A DNA stretch of 64,000 nucleotides from Shinella fusca. GTDB taxonomy: Bacteria > Pseudomonadota > Alphaproteobacteria > Rhizobiales > Rhizobiaceae. The stretch covers positions 1 through 64,000 of the forward strand of contig NZ_JACHIK010000020.1 in the NCBI RefSeq assembly GCF_014203155.1, read 5' to 3'. Position numbers and translations under genes: made by a program. Numbering within the stretch: the stretch's first letter is position 1; each line of letters starts with the position of its first letter. The notes under the pieces were generated by a model. It was not told the DNA's origin and did no database searches. It worked only from the letters and a program-made list of their open reading frames with translations. Positions 7,486-16,092 of the stretch are shown piece after piece.

Positions 7486-8361
7486 ATGGCCGGAATTTTG
7501 AAGAGGCTGGTTCCCAGGAGGTTTCGCAACGAGGGGGTGGCGATCCCCGTCGTGCGGCTGCAGGGGGCGATCATGGCGAACGGCAGCCAGTTCCGCCCGG
7601 CGCTGAACCTTGCCAGTGCCGCGCCGGTCCTCGAAAAGGCCTTCGGCGACAAGAAGGCGCCGGCCGTGGCGATCTCTATCAATTCGCCGGGCGGCTCGCC
7701 CGTCCAGTCGCGGCTGATCTTCCAGCGCATCCGCGATCTTGCGGCGGAAAAGGGCAAGCATGTCCTCGTCTTCGTCGAGGATGTCGCGGCCTCCGGCGGC
7801 TACATGATCGCGCTTGCGGGCGACGAGATCTTCGCCGACCCGACCTCCATCGTCGGCTCCATCGGCGTCGTTTCAGGCGGTTTCGGCTTTCCGGAGCTTT
7901 TGAAGAAGATCGGCGTCGAGCGGCGCGTCTATACCGCCGGCACCAACAAGGCGATCCTCGATCCCTTCCAGCCGGAGCGCGAGAACGAGATCGAATACCT
8001 GAAATCCCTCCAGCTCGAGATCCACCAGGTCTTCATCGACATGGTCAAGGCCCGCCGCGGCGGCAAGCTGGCGGACGATCCGGACCTCTTTTCCGGCCTG
8101 TTCTGGACGGGCACGCGCGGGCGCGCGCTCGGCCTCGTCGACGGGCTTTCCGACATGCGCACGGAACTGAAGCGGCGCTACGGGCCGAAGACGCGGCTGG
8201 AGCTCATCTCCGCGCCCAAGGGGCTCTTTGGTCGCAGGATGCCCGGCGTCGGGGGGCTTTCCGGCGGCATGGCGGAGCGTATAGGCTCGGGTGGCGTGTC
8301 GGCGGTGGCCGATCTTGCGGAAGAAAAGGCGCTCTGGGGCCGCTTCGGCCTTTCGGGATAG
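7486..8361 (+). CDS. S49 family peptidase (SohB/SppA-like)
   Basis: 291-aa S49 serine peptidase with ClpP-type crotonase fold. Visible motifs are VAISINSPGGSPVQS (oxyanion loop, about residues 62-76), DVAASGGYMIA carrying the nucleophilic Ser (about residue 104), SIVGSIGVVSGG, and the basic YTAGTNKAILDPF segment that should hold the catalytic Lys. Unlike SppA it is a single-domain protein, and no signal peptide or strong membrane anchor is seen. Known relatives degrade signal peptides or membrane fragments. ATG 7486 (MAGILKRLVP) has AGGA eight bases upstream. An upstream in-frame ATG at 7444 lacks an RBS. Confidence 0.9.
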   Translation: MAGILKRLVPRRFRNEGVAIPVVRLQGAIMANGSQFRPALNLASAAPVLEKAFGDKKAPAVAISINSPGGSPVQSRLIFQRIRDLAAEKGKHVLVFVEDVAASGGYMIALAGDEIFADPTSIVGSIGVVSGGFGFPELLKKIGVERRVYTAGTNKAILDPFQPERENEIEYLKSLQLEIHQVFIDMVKARRGGKLADDPDLFSGLFWTGTRGRALGLVDGLSDMRTELKRRYGPKTRLELISAPKGLFGRRMPGVGGLSGGMAERIGSGGVSAVADLAEEKALWGRFGLSG

Positions 8362-8388
8362 GCGCCGTCACATTCGAGGGGAGGGGCG

Positions 8389-8580
8389 ATGGCCCAGATC
8401 ATCTTTCTGCTTCTGGTCGTCGGCCTTGCCTGGTACGGCTACCGCAAATTCGTCTCGGACGCCGAGCGGCTGGCAAAACAGCAGCGGCGAAGCGAGCAGG
8501 AGCGCCGCACCGGCGCCACCGGCACGCTGGTCAAGGATCCCGAGACCGGCGAATACCGCCTGCGCCGCGACGACGAGTAG
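8389..8580 (+). CDS. Small single-span membrane protein
   Basis: 63-aa protein: an N-terminal membrane segment (IIFLLLVVGLAWYGYRKF), a charged helix rich in Arg/Gln/Glu (ERLAKQQRRSEQERR), and a C-terminal GTLVKDPETGEYRLRRDD segment. The last resembles the short conserved motif of small rhizobial proteins of unknown function with a PxTGxYR pattern. A strong GAGGGGAGGGG ribosome-binding stretch precedes the ATG. It starts 27 bp after the S49 peptidase stop and is probably co-transcribed. The next 200 bp hold no gene. Confidence 0.75.
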   Translation: MAQIIFLLLVVGLAWYGYRKFVSDAERLAKQQRRSEQERRTGATGTLVKDPETGEYRLRRDDE

Positions 8581-8784
8581 CTTTGCGCGGTTCTGTGCCT
8601 CGGCGGGAAGGGAAAAACAGCCGCGCCGCCCCATTCCGGCACATTAACCACGACGCGTAAGGTTAACCCCCGTTTTATCCGTTTGCGGCTTTCCCAGCCG
8701 TTGCACCCGCGCGGGGCCGGGCCGATCTAGGGGCAAGGCCGATTCAATGCGGCCGCCCGATGTCTGCAATGAACGGAGTAAACC

Positions 8785-9855
8785 ATGGCCTCGCTCGACC
8801 TCGACCGGATCCGCACCATCGTCGTGACGGGCGGCGCGGGCTTCCTCGGCTCGCATATCGTCGACGATCTTCTCCTTCATTGCCCGAACGCGCGCATCCG
8901 CGTGCTCGATACCTTCACCTATGCCGCGGACATGGCGCATCTCGACGCGGCCTTCCGCACGGGCCGCGTGACGCTGCAGGAAGGCGATGTCGGCAATCTC
9001 GACCTCGTGACCGAGATGCTGAAGGATGCCGACCTCGTCGTGCATGCGGCCGGCGAAAGCCATGTCGAGCGCGCCTTCTCCGTGCCGGAGCGCTTCACGC
9101 TCGCCAATGCGCTGGGCACGCAGGTGCTCGTGGAGGCGATGGGCCGGCGCCGCGTGCCGCTGATGATCCATGTCAGCTCCGCCGAGGTCTATGGCACAGG
9201 CAAGGGCCTGCCGCTCGGCGAGGCGACGCCGCTCCTGCCGGACAATCCCTACGGCGCCTCCAAGGCGGCCGCCGAAATGCTGATCGCCGGCCTTTCCCGC
9301 TCCTTCGATCTCGATATCCGCGTGCTGAGGCCGGTGAACGTCGTCGGCACGCGGCAGAACGTGGAAAAGCTGCTGCCGCGCTTCCTGGAGCTTGCCGCCG
9401 TCGGCCGGCCGCTGCCGGTGCATGGCGACGGCATGCAGGCGCGCGCCTTCCTCACCGTGCGGGATTTCTGCGCGGCGCTGCGCACGGTCGTCACGCGCGG
9501 GGCGGAAAACAGCACTTACAACGTCTCGGGCCGCGATCATCTCGATGTGCTCTCCGTCGCCCGCATGGTGCTCGATGCGGTGCAGGAGCCGGTTTCCGGC
9601 GTCGCCTTCACCGGCGGCCGGCCGGGCAATGCCAGCCGCTCGCCGCTCGACACGGCGGCGCTGGAAGCGCTCGGCTGGAAGGCGTCGGGAACGCTCGCCG
9701 GCGAACTGCCGATGCTTGCCGCCTGGTATGGCGCGCGCGTGCCGGGCGGCGCCCGCCGGCAGGTCCGCCGCGTGCCGGACCTCGCCCCGCAGCGCGTGCA
9801 CGCCGTCACGCAGGCGGCGGGCTCGGGCCTTTTCCGCTCGCTCGAGCGGCATTGA
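8785..9855 (+). CDS. NAD-dependent epimerase/dehydratase (dTDP-glucose 4,6-dehydratase-like)
   Basis: 356-aa extended short-chain dehydrogenase. The N-terminal NAD-binding loop is VTGGAGFLGSHIVDDLL (about residues 14-30), VVHAAGESHVERAF is at about 90, SSAEVYGTG holds the catalytic Ser, and NPYGASKAAAEML is the YxxxK catalytic pair near residue 155. RPVNVVGTRQNVEKLLPRF resembles the sugar-nucleotide binding part of RmlB-type dehydratases. It probably modifies a nucleotide sugar for surface polysaccharide, but there is no polysaccharide cluster around it to name the substrate. The C-terminal about 40 residues are Arg-rich and not conserved in the family as far as I can see. Confidence 0.88.
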   Translation: MASLDLDRIRTIVVTGGAGFLGSHIVDDLLLHCPNARIRVLDTFTYAADMAHLDAAFRTGRVTLQEGDVGNLDLVTEMLKDADLVVHAAGESHVERAFSVPERFTLANALGTQVLVEAMGRRRVPLMIHVSSAEVYGTGKGLPLGEATPLLPDNPYGASKAAAEMLIAGLSRSFDLDIRVLRPVNVVGTRQNVEKLLPRFLELAAVGRPLPVHGDGMQARAFLTVRDFCAALRTVVTRGAENSTYNVSGRDHLDVLSVARMVLDAVQEPVSGVAFTGGRPGNASRSPLDTAALEALGWKASGTLAGELPMLAAWYGARVPGGARRQVRRVPDLAPQRVHAVTQAAGSGLFRSLERH

Positions 9856-9890
9856 GTGTCATGCGAGTCTGAACCGCTTTGCCCTCATCA

Positions 9891-10010
9891 CCCCCCCTCT
9901 GCCCTGCCGGGCATCTCCCCCACAGGTGGGGAGATCGGCTTGAGGCAAGGCGGTGCCACGATTCAATCTCCCCCCTTGTGGGGGAGATGCCCGGCAGGGC
10001 AGAGGGGGGT
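9891..10010. repeat. RIME-like palindromic repeat (family A, copy 3)
   Basis: Complete family A copy, arms CCCCCCTCTGCCCTGCCGGG and its complement, hairpins around CCCCCACAGGTGGGG and CCCCCTTGTGGGGG. Lies between the epimerase gene and glyQ. Confidence 0.9.
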
Positions 10011-10118
10011 ATGGCGTGTTGCTCCCCTCGTGGCCGTGCCGGCGCCCGAAACCCTTGACCCTTCCGGCGCATCGTGGCACCAGTCCGCCAGCTTCCCAAG
10101 TATGCCGGACATGAACCG

Positions 10119-11075
10119 ATGACCCCTGCCGCCCTGCCTGACCACATGAATCCGACCCGCTCCTTCCAGGCTCTGATCCTGACGCTGCACAATTACTGGG
10201 CGGACAAGGGCTGCGCGGTGCTGCAGCCCTACGACATGGAGGTGGGCGCCGGCACGTTCCATCCGGCAACGACGCTGCGCGCCCTCGGCCCGCGCCCGTG
10301 GCGCGCCGCCTATGTGCAGCCCTCGCGCCGCCCCTCCGACGGCCGCTACGGCGAGAACCCGAACCGCCTCCAGCACTATTACCAGTACCAGGTCATCCTG
10401 AAGCCGAACCCGTCGAACCTGCAGGAACTCTATCTCGGCTCCCTCGCCGCCATCGGCCTCGACCCGCTGCTGCACGACGTGCGCTTCGTCGAGGACGACT
10501 GGGAAAGCCCGACGCTCGGCGCCTGGGGTCTCGGCTGGGAATGCTGGTGCGACGGCATGGAGGTCTCGCAGTTCACCTATTTCCAGCAGGTCTGCGGCAT
10601 CGAATGCGCGCCCGTCGCCGGCGAGCTGACCTACGGTCTCGAACGCCTCGCCATGTACGTCCAGGGCGTCGACAACGTCTACGACCTCAACTTCAACGGC
10701 CGCGAGGGCGCGGAAAAGATCACCTATGGCGACGTCTTCCTGCAGGCCGAGCAGGAATATTCCCGCCACAACTTCGAATATGCCGATACGGCGATGCTCC
10801 ACCGCCACTTCATCGATGCGGAAAAGGAGTGCCAGGCGCTGCTCGCCGCCGGCGCGCCGGGCGATACGAACGCGCTGCACAAATGCGTGCTGCCGGCCTA
10901 CGACCAGTGCATCAAGGCCTCCCACGTCTTCAACCTGCTCGACGCGCGCGGCGTCATCTCCGTGACCGAGCGCCAGAGCTACATCCTGCGCGTGCGCACG
11001 CTGGCCAAGGCCTGCGGCGAAGCCTTCCTGCTCACCGACGCAGGCGGCGCGAACTGGACGAAGGACGCCGCCTGA
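10119..11075 (+). CDS. glyQ: Glycine--tRNA ligase alpha subunit
   Basis: Catalytic alpha subunit of the heterotetrameric (alpha2beta2) bacterial glycyl-tRNA synthetase, 318 aa. The family core is unmistakable: [40 protein letters not shown], and [20 protein letters not shown]. It charges tRNA-Gly in the cytoplasm but needs the beta subunit GlyS for tRNA binding; glyS is not in this window, although it usually follows glyQ or lies close. The start at 10119 ([16 protein letters not shown]) is uncertain; the ATG at 10146 (MNPTRSF) is the alternative and neither has a strong RBS. A hairpin directly after the stop looks like a terminator. Confidence 0.96.
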   Translation: MTPAALPDHMNPTRSFQALILTLHNYWADKGCAVLQPYDMEVGAGTFHPATTLRALGPRPWRAAYVQPSRRPSDGRYGENPNRLQHYYQYQVILKPNPSNLQELYLGSLAAIGLDPLLHDVRFVEDDWESPTLGAWGLGWECWCDGMEVSQFTYFQQVCGIECAPVAGELTYGLERLAMYVQGVDNVYDLNFNGREGAEKITYGDVFLQAEQEYSRHNFEYADTAMLHRHFIDAEKECQALLAAGAPGDTNALHKCVLPAYDQCIKASHVFNLLDARGVISVTERQSYILRVRTLAKACGEAFLLTDAGGANWTKDAA

Positions 11076-11110
11076 GCGGCCGGCCTTCGGGCCGCCGTTT
11101 GGCTGTTTTC
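11076..11110 (+). terminator. Probable intrinsic terminator of glyQ
   Basis: Directly after the stop, CGGCC-TTCG-GGCCG forms a tight stem with a stable TTCG loop (a longer GCGGCC/GGCCGC pairing is also possible). It is followed by an interrupted T-rich stretch (CGTTTGGCTGTTTT). The T-tract is weak, so confidence is moderate. Confidence 0.5.
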
Positions 11111-11191
11111 TCTGCGTTTTCCGCTCAGTGTGACCTTTCGGTTTGGTCTACCTCTTCGCTCACCGCCGTTCCCTACCTGCTCTCCTCCTCT

Positions 11192-11285
11192 CCGTTGTCA
11201 TCCTCGGGCCTGACCCGAGCATCCATGCGGCACCCGCTGCGGACGAGGCGTGGATCCTCGGGTCAAGCCCGAGGATGACGACGGA
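11192..11285. repeat. Inverted repeat family C, copy 1
   Basis: Inverted arms GTCATCCTCGGGCCTGACCC and, 45 bp on, the near-complement GGTCAAGCCCGAGGATGACG, each containing its own hairpin. The same family recurs at 27549 and 56258. It lies in the otherwise gene-free 226 bp between glyQ and the small reverse-strand gene. Confidence 0.88.
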
Positions 11286-11301
11286 GAGGAGGAGAAGGGC
11301 C

Positions 11302-11499
11302 TTACCCCAGCGCGGAAACCTTCACCCCAAGCTCCCACACGGGCTTGAGCGTGGGGCGGGCGCCGGTCGGCAACTGGCCGGCATAGATCTGGAGCGTCCG
11401 CCGCACGCCGGCCGGACGCTCGGCCCTGTCGCCTGCCGTATAGGTGAGGAAGAGGGCGGAAAAGCAGATGACGTTGAGGATAAGGGCGAGCGTTTTCAT
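11302..11499 (-). CDS. Small hypothetical exported or membrane protein
   Basis: 65-aa product starting MKTLALILNVICFSALFLTY, a clear signal-peptide or anchor-like N terminus, followed by a polar tail with YAGQLPTGARPTLKPVWELG. AAGG lies about 8 bases before the ATG. I do not recognise a family. It is isolated on the reverse strand between glyQ and the LemA gene, and the next 166 bp upstream contain only leader sequence. Confidence 0.55.
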   Translation of the reverse strand: MKTLALILNVICFSALFLTYTAGDRAERPAGVRRTLQIYAGQLPTGARPTLKPVWELGVKVSALG

Positions 11500-11665
11500 G
11501 GAAGTTGCCTTGCGGGTCCGATCTCACTGGTGAAGCGACTATCGGGCAAAGGCACCGGCGGCGCGGTTCCCCCGGTGACAGGCGCGACCGGTGCGCAAGG
11601 GGGCTTTCCTGCGGCGGCATGAATGCTAAGGTCGCGCCCAACGCAGGAAAGCAACGGAGAAGGTC

Positions 11666-12214
11666 ATGATCGCTCTGGCAATCGTGGCGGTGGTCGTCAT
11701 CTACGCCATCGTCATCTACAACGGCCTCGTGCGCGCCCGGCAGATGAAGGAGGAGGCCTGGTCCGGCATCGACGTGCAGTTGAAGCGCCGCGCCGACCTG
11801 ATCCCCAACCTCATCGAGACCGTGAAGGGCTACGCCGCGCACGAGAAGGAGACGCTGGAGAAGGTGGTGGAGCTGCGCAACCGCGCGCAGGCGCTGCCCG
11901 CCGGCGACGTTGCCGGCCGGGCGCAGGCCGAGGGCATGCTGAGCCAGGCGCTCGGCCGCCTCTTCGCGCTTGCCGAGGCCTATCCGGACCTCAAGGCCAA
12001 CCAGAACTTCGCCGAGCTGCAGGCGACGCTGGAGACGATCGAGGGCGAGATCCAGATGTCGCGGCGCTACTACAACGGCGCGGCGCGCGACCTCAACGTC
12101 AAGGTCGAGAGCTTCCCGTCGAACCTCGTCGCCGGGGTCTTCAAATTCGTCAAGGCGCCCTATTTCGAGATCGACAACCCGGCCGACCGGGCCGTGCCCA
12201 GCGTAAAATTCTGA
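11666..12214 (+). CDS. LemA family protein
   Basis: 182-aa protein with an N-terminal membrane helix (MIALAIVAVVVIYAIVIYNG) and a helical-bundle body. The family signatures are QLKRRADLIPNLIETVKGYA (about residues 38-57), RNRAQAL, and YPDLKANQNFAELQATLETI (about 107-126), ending with VKAPYFEIDNP. LemA proteins are membrane-anchored with mostly extracytoplasmic helices; the biochemical role is unknown. The downstream gene encodes a DUF2207 protein 14 bp away, a pairing seen widely in bacteria, which suggests a shared membrane complex. Confidence 0.93.
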   Translation: MIALAIVAVVVIYAIVIYNGLVRARQMKEEAWSGIDVQLKRRADLIPNLIETVKGYAAHEKETLEKVVELRNRAQALPAGDVAGRAQAEGMLSQALGRLFALAEAYPDLKANQNFAELQATLETIEGEIQMSRRYYNGAARDLNVKVESFPSNLVAGVFKFVKAPYFEIDNPADRAVPSVKF

Positions 12215-12228
12215 TCCCGGAGGCGCTC

Positions 12229-14169
12229 ATGACGCGGATCGCCGCCTTCCTGGCACTGTGCTTCTGCCTCCTTGTCGGGGGCGCGGCGCGGGCGGAGGAA
12301 TATTTCGACAGCTACCGCTCCGATATCGCGGTGGCGCGGAACGGCACGCTGACGGTGACGGAAACGATCCGCGTCCATGCCGAGGGCGACAGGATCCGCC
12401 GCGGCGTCTACCGCGATTTCCCGCTGACCTTCACCGATGCCAAGGGCCGCGAGCGGGAGGTCGGCTTCAAGGTCATCGCCGTCGAGCGCGACGGCCGGCC
12501 GGAGCCCTATCACACCGAAAGCATCAGCCGGGGCGTGCGCATCTATTTCGGCTCGTCAGACGTGCTGCTCCAGCCCGGCTTCCACGAATACCGCCTCACC
12601 TACGAGACGAGCCGGCAGATCCGCTTCTTCGACACGCATGACGAACTCTTCTGGAACGTCACCGGCACGGAGTGGGCCTTTCCCATCCGCAAGGCCTCGG
12701 CCGTGGTGCGGCTGCCGGCCGGCGTGCGCGCGCAGGAGCTCACCTTCTTCACCGGCCCCTACGGCGCGGCGGAGAAGAACGCGCGGGCGGAGAACCGCGG
12801 CGAGACGATCTTCTTCGAGACGACGCAGCCGCTCGGGCCCGAGGAGGGCCTGACCATCGGCATCAAGATGCCGGCCGGCAGCATCGACAAGCCGACGGCG
12901 GCGGAGGAGCGCGCGCTCTTCCTCAAGGACAACCGCAACCTCTTCCTCGCCTTCGGCGGGCTCGTCCTCGTCGTTGGCTACTATCTCTGGGCCTGGGTCT
13001 CGGTGGGGCGCGATCCGCCGGCCGGCGTGGTCGTGCCGCGCTGGGATGCGCCGGAGGGCATATCGCCCGCGCTCGTCAACTATATCGACGAGAAGGGGTT
13101 CGGCGGGAGCGGCTGGACCGCGGTGTCCGCCTCCTTCCTCAACCTTGCGGTCAAGGGGCTGGTGGAGCTGAAGGACCTGAAGACCTCGATTGCCGTCACC
13201 CGCACGGCAAAGCCCGTCGAGGCCCCGCTGCCGACCGGGGAAGCGACCCTCATCAACGCCATGGCAGGCGAGGGCAGCAGCTTCGTCATCGAGAAGGCCA
13301 ACGGCAAGCGGGTGCAGAAGCTCGGCGCCGATTTCCGCGATGCGATGGAAAAGGAGCATCGCCAGAAATACTACCTCGCCAACTGGCCGCAGGTGATATG
13401 CGGTGTCTTCCTGTCGCTCGCCTGCCTTGCCGCCCTCCTGCTGTTCGGCTCGCTGCCGGAGGAGGGCGTGGTGCTCGTCATCCTGCCCGTCTTCGCCTCG
13501 GTCTTCGTCTCCATCTTCGCCATGACGCTGGGGCAGAGCATGCGGCGGTCGAAATCGCTCGGTTCGCGCATCGCCGCGGTCGCCTTCGCCGCCTTCTTCG
13601 GCTTCGTCCTGCTGACGGTCTTCGGCGGCATCGCGCTCTCGCTCTTCGCCGAGGCGGAGGCGACGGGGCAACTGCCGATCTTCGCCGCCGTCGGCGGCAT
13701 CGTCGTCGCCAATCTCGTCTTCTTCTTCCTGATGGGTGCGCCGACGCCGCTCGGCCAGCGGATGATGGACGGCATCGCGGGCCTGCGGCAATACCTGACG
13801 CTGGCCGAGAAGGACCGCATGAACATGGCCGGTGCGCCGGACATGTCGCCGCGCCACTACGAGACGCTGCTGCCCTATGCCGTGGCGCTAGGCGTGGAAA
13901 AGCCATGGTCGGAGACCTTCGACCGCTGGCTGCTCACCGCCGCGGCGGCCGGCGCTGCCGTCGCCTACCAGCCGGCGTGGTATCACGGCGACGGCTTCTC
14001 CTCCGGCAGCTTTTCCGACCGCATGGGCGGCTTTGCCGGCTCCATGGCCGATACCATGACCCGCTCGCTCCCCGACCCGCCGAAAAGCTCGTCCTCGGGC
14101 TTTTCGTCAGGCGGAGGCTTTTCGGGTGGCGGTGGCGGTGGCGGCGGCGGTGGCGGCGGAGGGTGGTAG
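12229..14169 (+). CDS. DUF2207 membrane protein with Gly-rich C terminus
   Basis: 646-aa protein. A signal peptide (MTRIAAFLALCFCLLVGGAA) is followed by a beta-rich extracytoplasmic DUF2207 domain (YRSDIAVARNGTLTVTETIR, then GVYRDFPLTF) to about residue 235. A membrane span (LFLAFGGLVLVVGYYLWAWV) follows, then a cytoplasmic part, and two pairs of membrane spans between about 385 and 505. The C terminus ends in FSSGGGFSGGG plus a long Gly run and a final Trp, the typical tail of this family. CGGAGG lies just before the ATG. The function is unknown; the tight link to lemA suggests joint action at the membrane. Confidence 0.9.
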   Translation: MTRIAAFLALCFCLLVGGAARAEEYFDSYRSDIAVARNGTLTVTETIRVHAEGDRIRRGVYRDFPLTFTDAKGREREVGFKVIAVERDGRPEPYHTESISRGVRIYFGSSDVLLQPGFHEYRLTYETSRQIRFFDTHDELFWNVTGTEWAFPIRKASAVVRLPAGVRAQELTFFTGPYGAAEKNARAENRGETIFFETTQPLGPEEGLTIGIKMPAGSIDKPTAAEERALFLKDNRNLFLAFGGLVLVVGYYLWAWVSVGRDPPAGVVVPRWDAPEGISPALVNYIDEKGFGGSGWTAVSASFLNLAVKGLVELKDLKTSIAVTRTAKPVEAPLPTGEATLINAMAGEGSSFVIEKANGKRVQKLGADFRDAMEKEHRQKYYLANWPQVICGVFLSLACLAALLLFGSLPEEGVVLVILPVFASVFVSIFAMTLGQSMRRSKSLGSRIAAVAFAAFFGFVLLTVFGGIALSLFAEAEATGQLPIFAAVGGIVVANLVFFFLMGAPTPLGQRMMDGIAGLRQYLTLAEKDRMNMAGAPDMSPRHYETLLPYAVALGVEKPWSETFDRWLLTAAAAGAAVAYQPAWYHGDGFSSGSFSDRMGGFAGSMADTMTRSLPDPPKSSSSGFSSGGGFSGGGGGGGGGGGGGW

Positions 14170-14175
14170 ACCGCA

Positions 14176-14311
14176 GGCCCCTCCCTAAATCCCTCCCCAC
14201 AAGGGGGAGGGACTTGACGCGCGGCACCCTCAGCGAAAAATTTTGAGGGAAGAGCAGGCTGCCAGCCTTTCTCCCCCCTTGTGGGGGAGATGCCGGCAGG
14301 CAGAGAGGGTC
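14176..14311. repeat. RIME-like palindromic repeat (family D, copy 1)
   Basis: Starts GGCCCCTCCCTAAATCCCTC with a CCCTCCCCACAAGGGGGAGGG hairpin region and ends with CTTGTGGGGGAGATGCCGGC followed by AGGCAGAGAGGG. The other end differs from family A, so it is an asymmetric mosaic. An inverted copy with a similar centre lies at 51022. It separates two convergent genes. Confidence 0.8.
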
Positions 14312-14316
14312 TTCCC

Positions 14317-15411
14317 TCAGAAATCCTGATAGTTCAGCGGCGTGATCTCGACCATCCGCTTGCCCGGCATCACGGTTGCCGACCCGGCGGCGGAAAGGCC
14401 GGCACCGGCCTCCGCGGACACGCTGACGGCGAAGGCGCCCGCCGTGCCCGAGGCGAGCGTCACCGCGCCCGCCGTCTGCACGCTTGCCCCGGCCGAGGCG
14501 TCCGCATCGGCGCTGGCCTTCAGCGCGCCGGCGGCGGGAATGGAGGCCGTCAGCATCTCGTCCACCGGATCGAGGGGCTTTTCCGGCACGAGGGCGCCGA
14601 AGGCCCAGATCTTCGCCAGCGCCGCCTTCGTCATCGGCGCGACGTTGACGTCGATGTCGTTTGCCGCGCCCTTCACGCGGTAGGGACAGCGGCGCTTGGT
14701 GCAATTGGCGGCGGCGGAGAACTGCCAGAGCGCATAATTGTCCCAGTTGCCCATCGGGAAGGTGCCGGCGATCTCCGGCCGGTAGCGCGCATACCAGAGC
14801 GGCAGGCGCGAGAGGATGCGGTATGTGTCACGGTTCGCGGCGATGTAGCGGGCGGTCGCGTGGTTGGTGTAGAGCACCGGATAGCGCCCCGTGCGCGTCT
14901 TGATATGACCGGCGAAGACCTGCGCATCCTCCAGCGACATGTCGGTCTCGGGATTGCGGCCCTCGATGTCGAGCACCATCATCTCGTCATCCTGCGGATT
15001 GGCATAGTCGAGGAAATGGTTGGCCTGCTCGACGGGATTGCCGGGCCTTGCGAGGTGATAGGCGCCCCAGAGCAGGCCTTTCGAGCGGGCGAGCAGCCGG
15101 CGCGTCTCGTAGAGCTCGCGGCTCACCGCGTATTTGCGCCACATGGTCTTGCAATGGGCGACGGTGTCGCCGCCATGGTCGCCCTTGCAGCTATAGCTTT
15201 CCGGCAGGCCGTCGGAGGCTTTCGAGATGAAGCCGGCGATGCGCCCGTCCGTCAGCATGTCCGACCATTCGATGGCGTTCAGCTCGTAGGCGTCGATGAC
15301 GATGGCATTTTCCGGCTTCTTCCACGGCGCCCTGTCGGCGGTAAGGGCGGAAAGGGGGAGCGCAGCGGCAAGGAGAAGGGCGGCAAGGCCGGAAAGCTGC
15401 TTGACGTTCAT
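14317..15411 (-). CDS. GH25 (lysozyme-like) glycoside hydrolase, exported
   Basis: 364-aa secreted protein with a signal peptide (MNVKQLSGLAALLLAAALPL). The glycosyl hydrolase family 25 barrel spans about residues 35-250: VIDAYELNAIEW at the position of the usual DVSxxQ strand, FISKASDG, LLWGAYHLARPGNPVEQANH, the acidic MVLDIEG motif (DxE catalytic pair), YPVLYTNHATARY and LWYARYRPEI. Two Cys near NCTKRRCPY may form a disulfide. The C-terminal about 110 residues are Ala/Ser-rich low complexity. It probably cleaves peptidoglycan N-acetylmuramyl linkages. It stands alone, convergent with the DUF2207 gene across a repeat. Confidence 0.85.
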   Translation of the reverse strand: MNVKQLSGLAALLLAAALPLSALTADRAPWKKPENAIVIDAYELNAIEWSDMLTDGRIAGFISKASDGLPESYSCKGDHGGDTVAHCKTMWRKYAVSRELYETRRLLARSKGLLWGAYHLARPGNPVEQANHFLDYANPQDDEMMVLDIEGRNPETDMSLEDAQVFAGHIKTRTGRYPVLYTNHATARYIAANRDTYRILSRLPLWYARYRPEIAGTFPMGNWDNYALWQFSAAANCTKRRCPYRVKGAANDIDVNVAPMTKAALAKIWAFGALVPEKPLDPVDEMLTASIPAAGALKASADADASAGASVQTAGAVTLASGTAGAFAVSVSAEAGAGLSAAGSATVMPGKRMVEITPLNYQDF

Positions 15412-15581
15412 GGACGGTCCTTTGCGAATCTCTTCTCCCCCGCAAGCGGCGATGATGCGGCCGGCATGGTTAACGAAGGGCTAATCGGGGATTGCGGAAC
15501 AATGCCGGCGCCACCCGCGTTGCATCGGAAAGCCGCATTGCGGCCTTGCGGCTGCTGCGGAGAATATCCGGGAGATCAGCC

Positions 15582-16001
15582 ATGAGACTTACCAGCAAAT
15601 GCCTTGCCGTCGCGCTTTCCGCGCTCTTTGCCGCCACGCCGGCGATGCCTGTCAATGCCATGCCGCTGCCCGCCGTCACGGTTCAGCCGGTCGCGGGCGG
15701 AGATGCCGTGCAACTCGTCGAGCATCGGCGGTACATCCGCCGGCATTGGCGTGGCCATCGCCACTGGGGCGAGCGCCGCTACTATCGTCACCGTCATCGC
15801 CACCATCACAGCAATGCCTGGGTGCCCTTCGCCATTCTCGGCATGGGAGCCATGATCGGCGGTGCCGTCGCCAATGACCGCGGCTATGGCGGCTCGCATG
15901 TGCGCTGGTGCGCGAACCGTTACCGGTCCTACCGGGCTTACGACAACACGTTCCAGCCCTATAACGGCCCGCGCCGCCAGTGCCATTCGCCCTATCGGTG
16001 A
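15582..16001 (+). CDS. BA14K family protein
   Basis: 139-aa exported protein. A signal peptide (MRLTSKCLAVALSALFAATP) is followed by a His/Arg-rich segment (RRYIRRHWRGHRHWGERRYY), a hydrophobic stretch (VPFAILGMGAMIGGAV), and the family's C-terminal motif HVRWCANRYRSYRAYDNTFQ with PYNGPRRQC. BA14K proteins were named from a Brucella immunoreactive 14-kDa antigen and are common in Rhizobiales; the molecular function is unclear. The two Cys of the C-terminal motif are present. GGAGA precedes the ATG. No operon partner. Confidence 0.92.
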   Translation: MRLTSKCLAVALSALFAATPAMPVNAMPLPAVTVQPVAGGDAVQLVEHRRYIRRHWRGHRHWGERRYYRHRHRHHHSNAWVPFAILGMGAMIGGAVANDRGYGGSHVRWCANRYRSYRAYDNTFQPYNGPRRQCHSPYR

Positions 16002-16011
16002 TTGCGCAACG

Positions 16012-16039
16012 TTGACGTTTACGTAAAAATCAATAATCT
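16012..16039 (+). promoter_or_regulatory. Candidate promoter with a LiuR-like palindrome before the acyl-CoA dehydrogenase
   Basis: TTGACGTTTACGTAAA (16012-16027) is a near-perfect palindrome resembling the ACGTnnACGT-type sites recognised by MerR-family regulators of fatty and branched-chain acid catabolism (LiuR type). TTGACG can also serve as a -35 element with TAATCT at 16034-16039 as -10 (16-bp spacing). It lies 54 bp before the acyl-CoA dehydrogenase ATG. The regulator assignment is inference. Confidence 0.45.
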
Positions 16040-16092
16040 GTCCGCCAACAAGCCGCGCCCCTGAGTCCGGGGCGCGATGGAGGAGGATAGAG

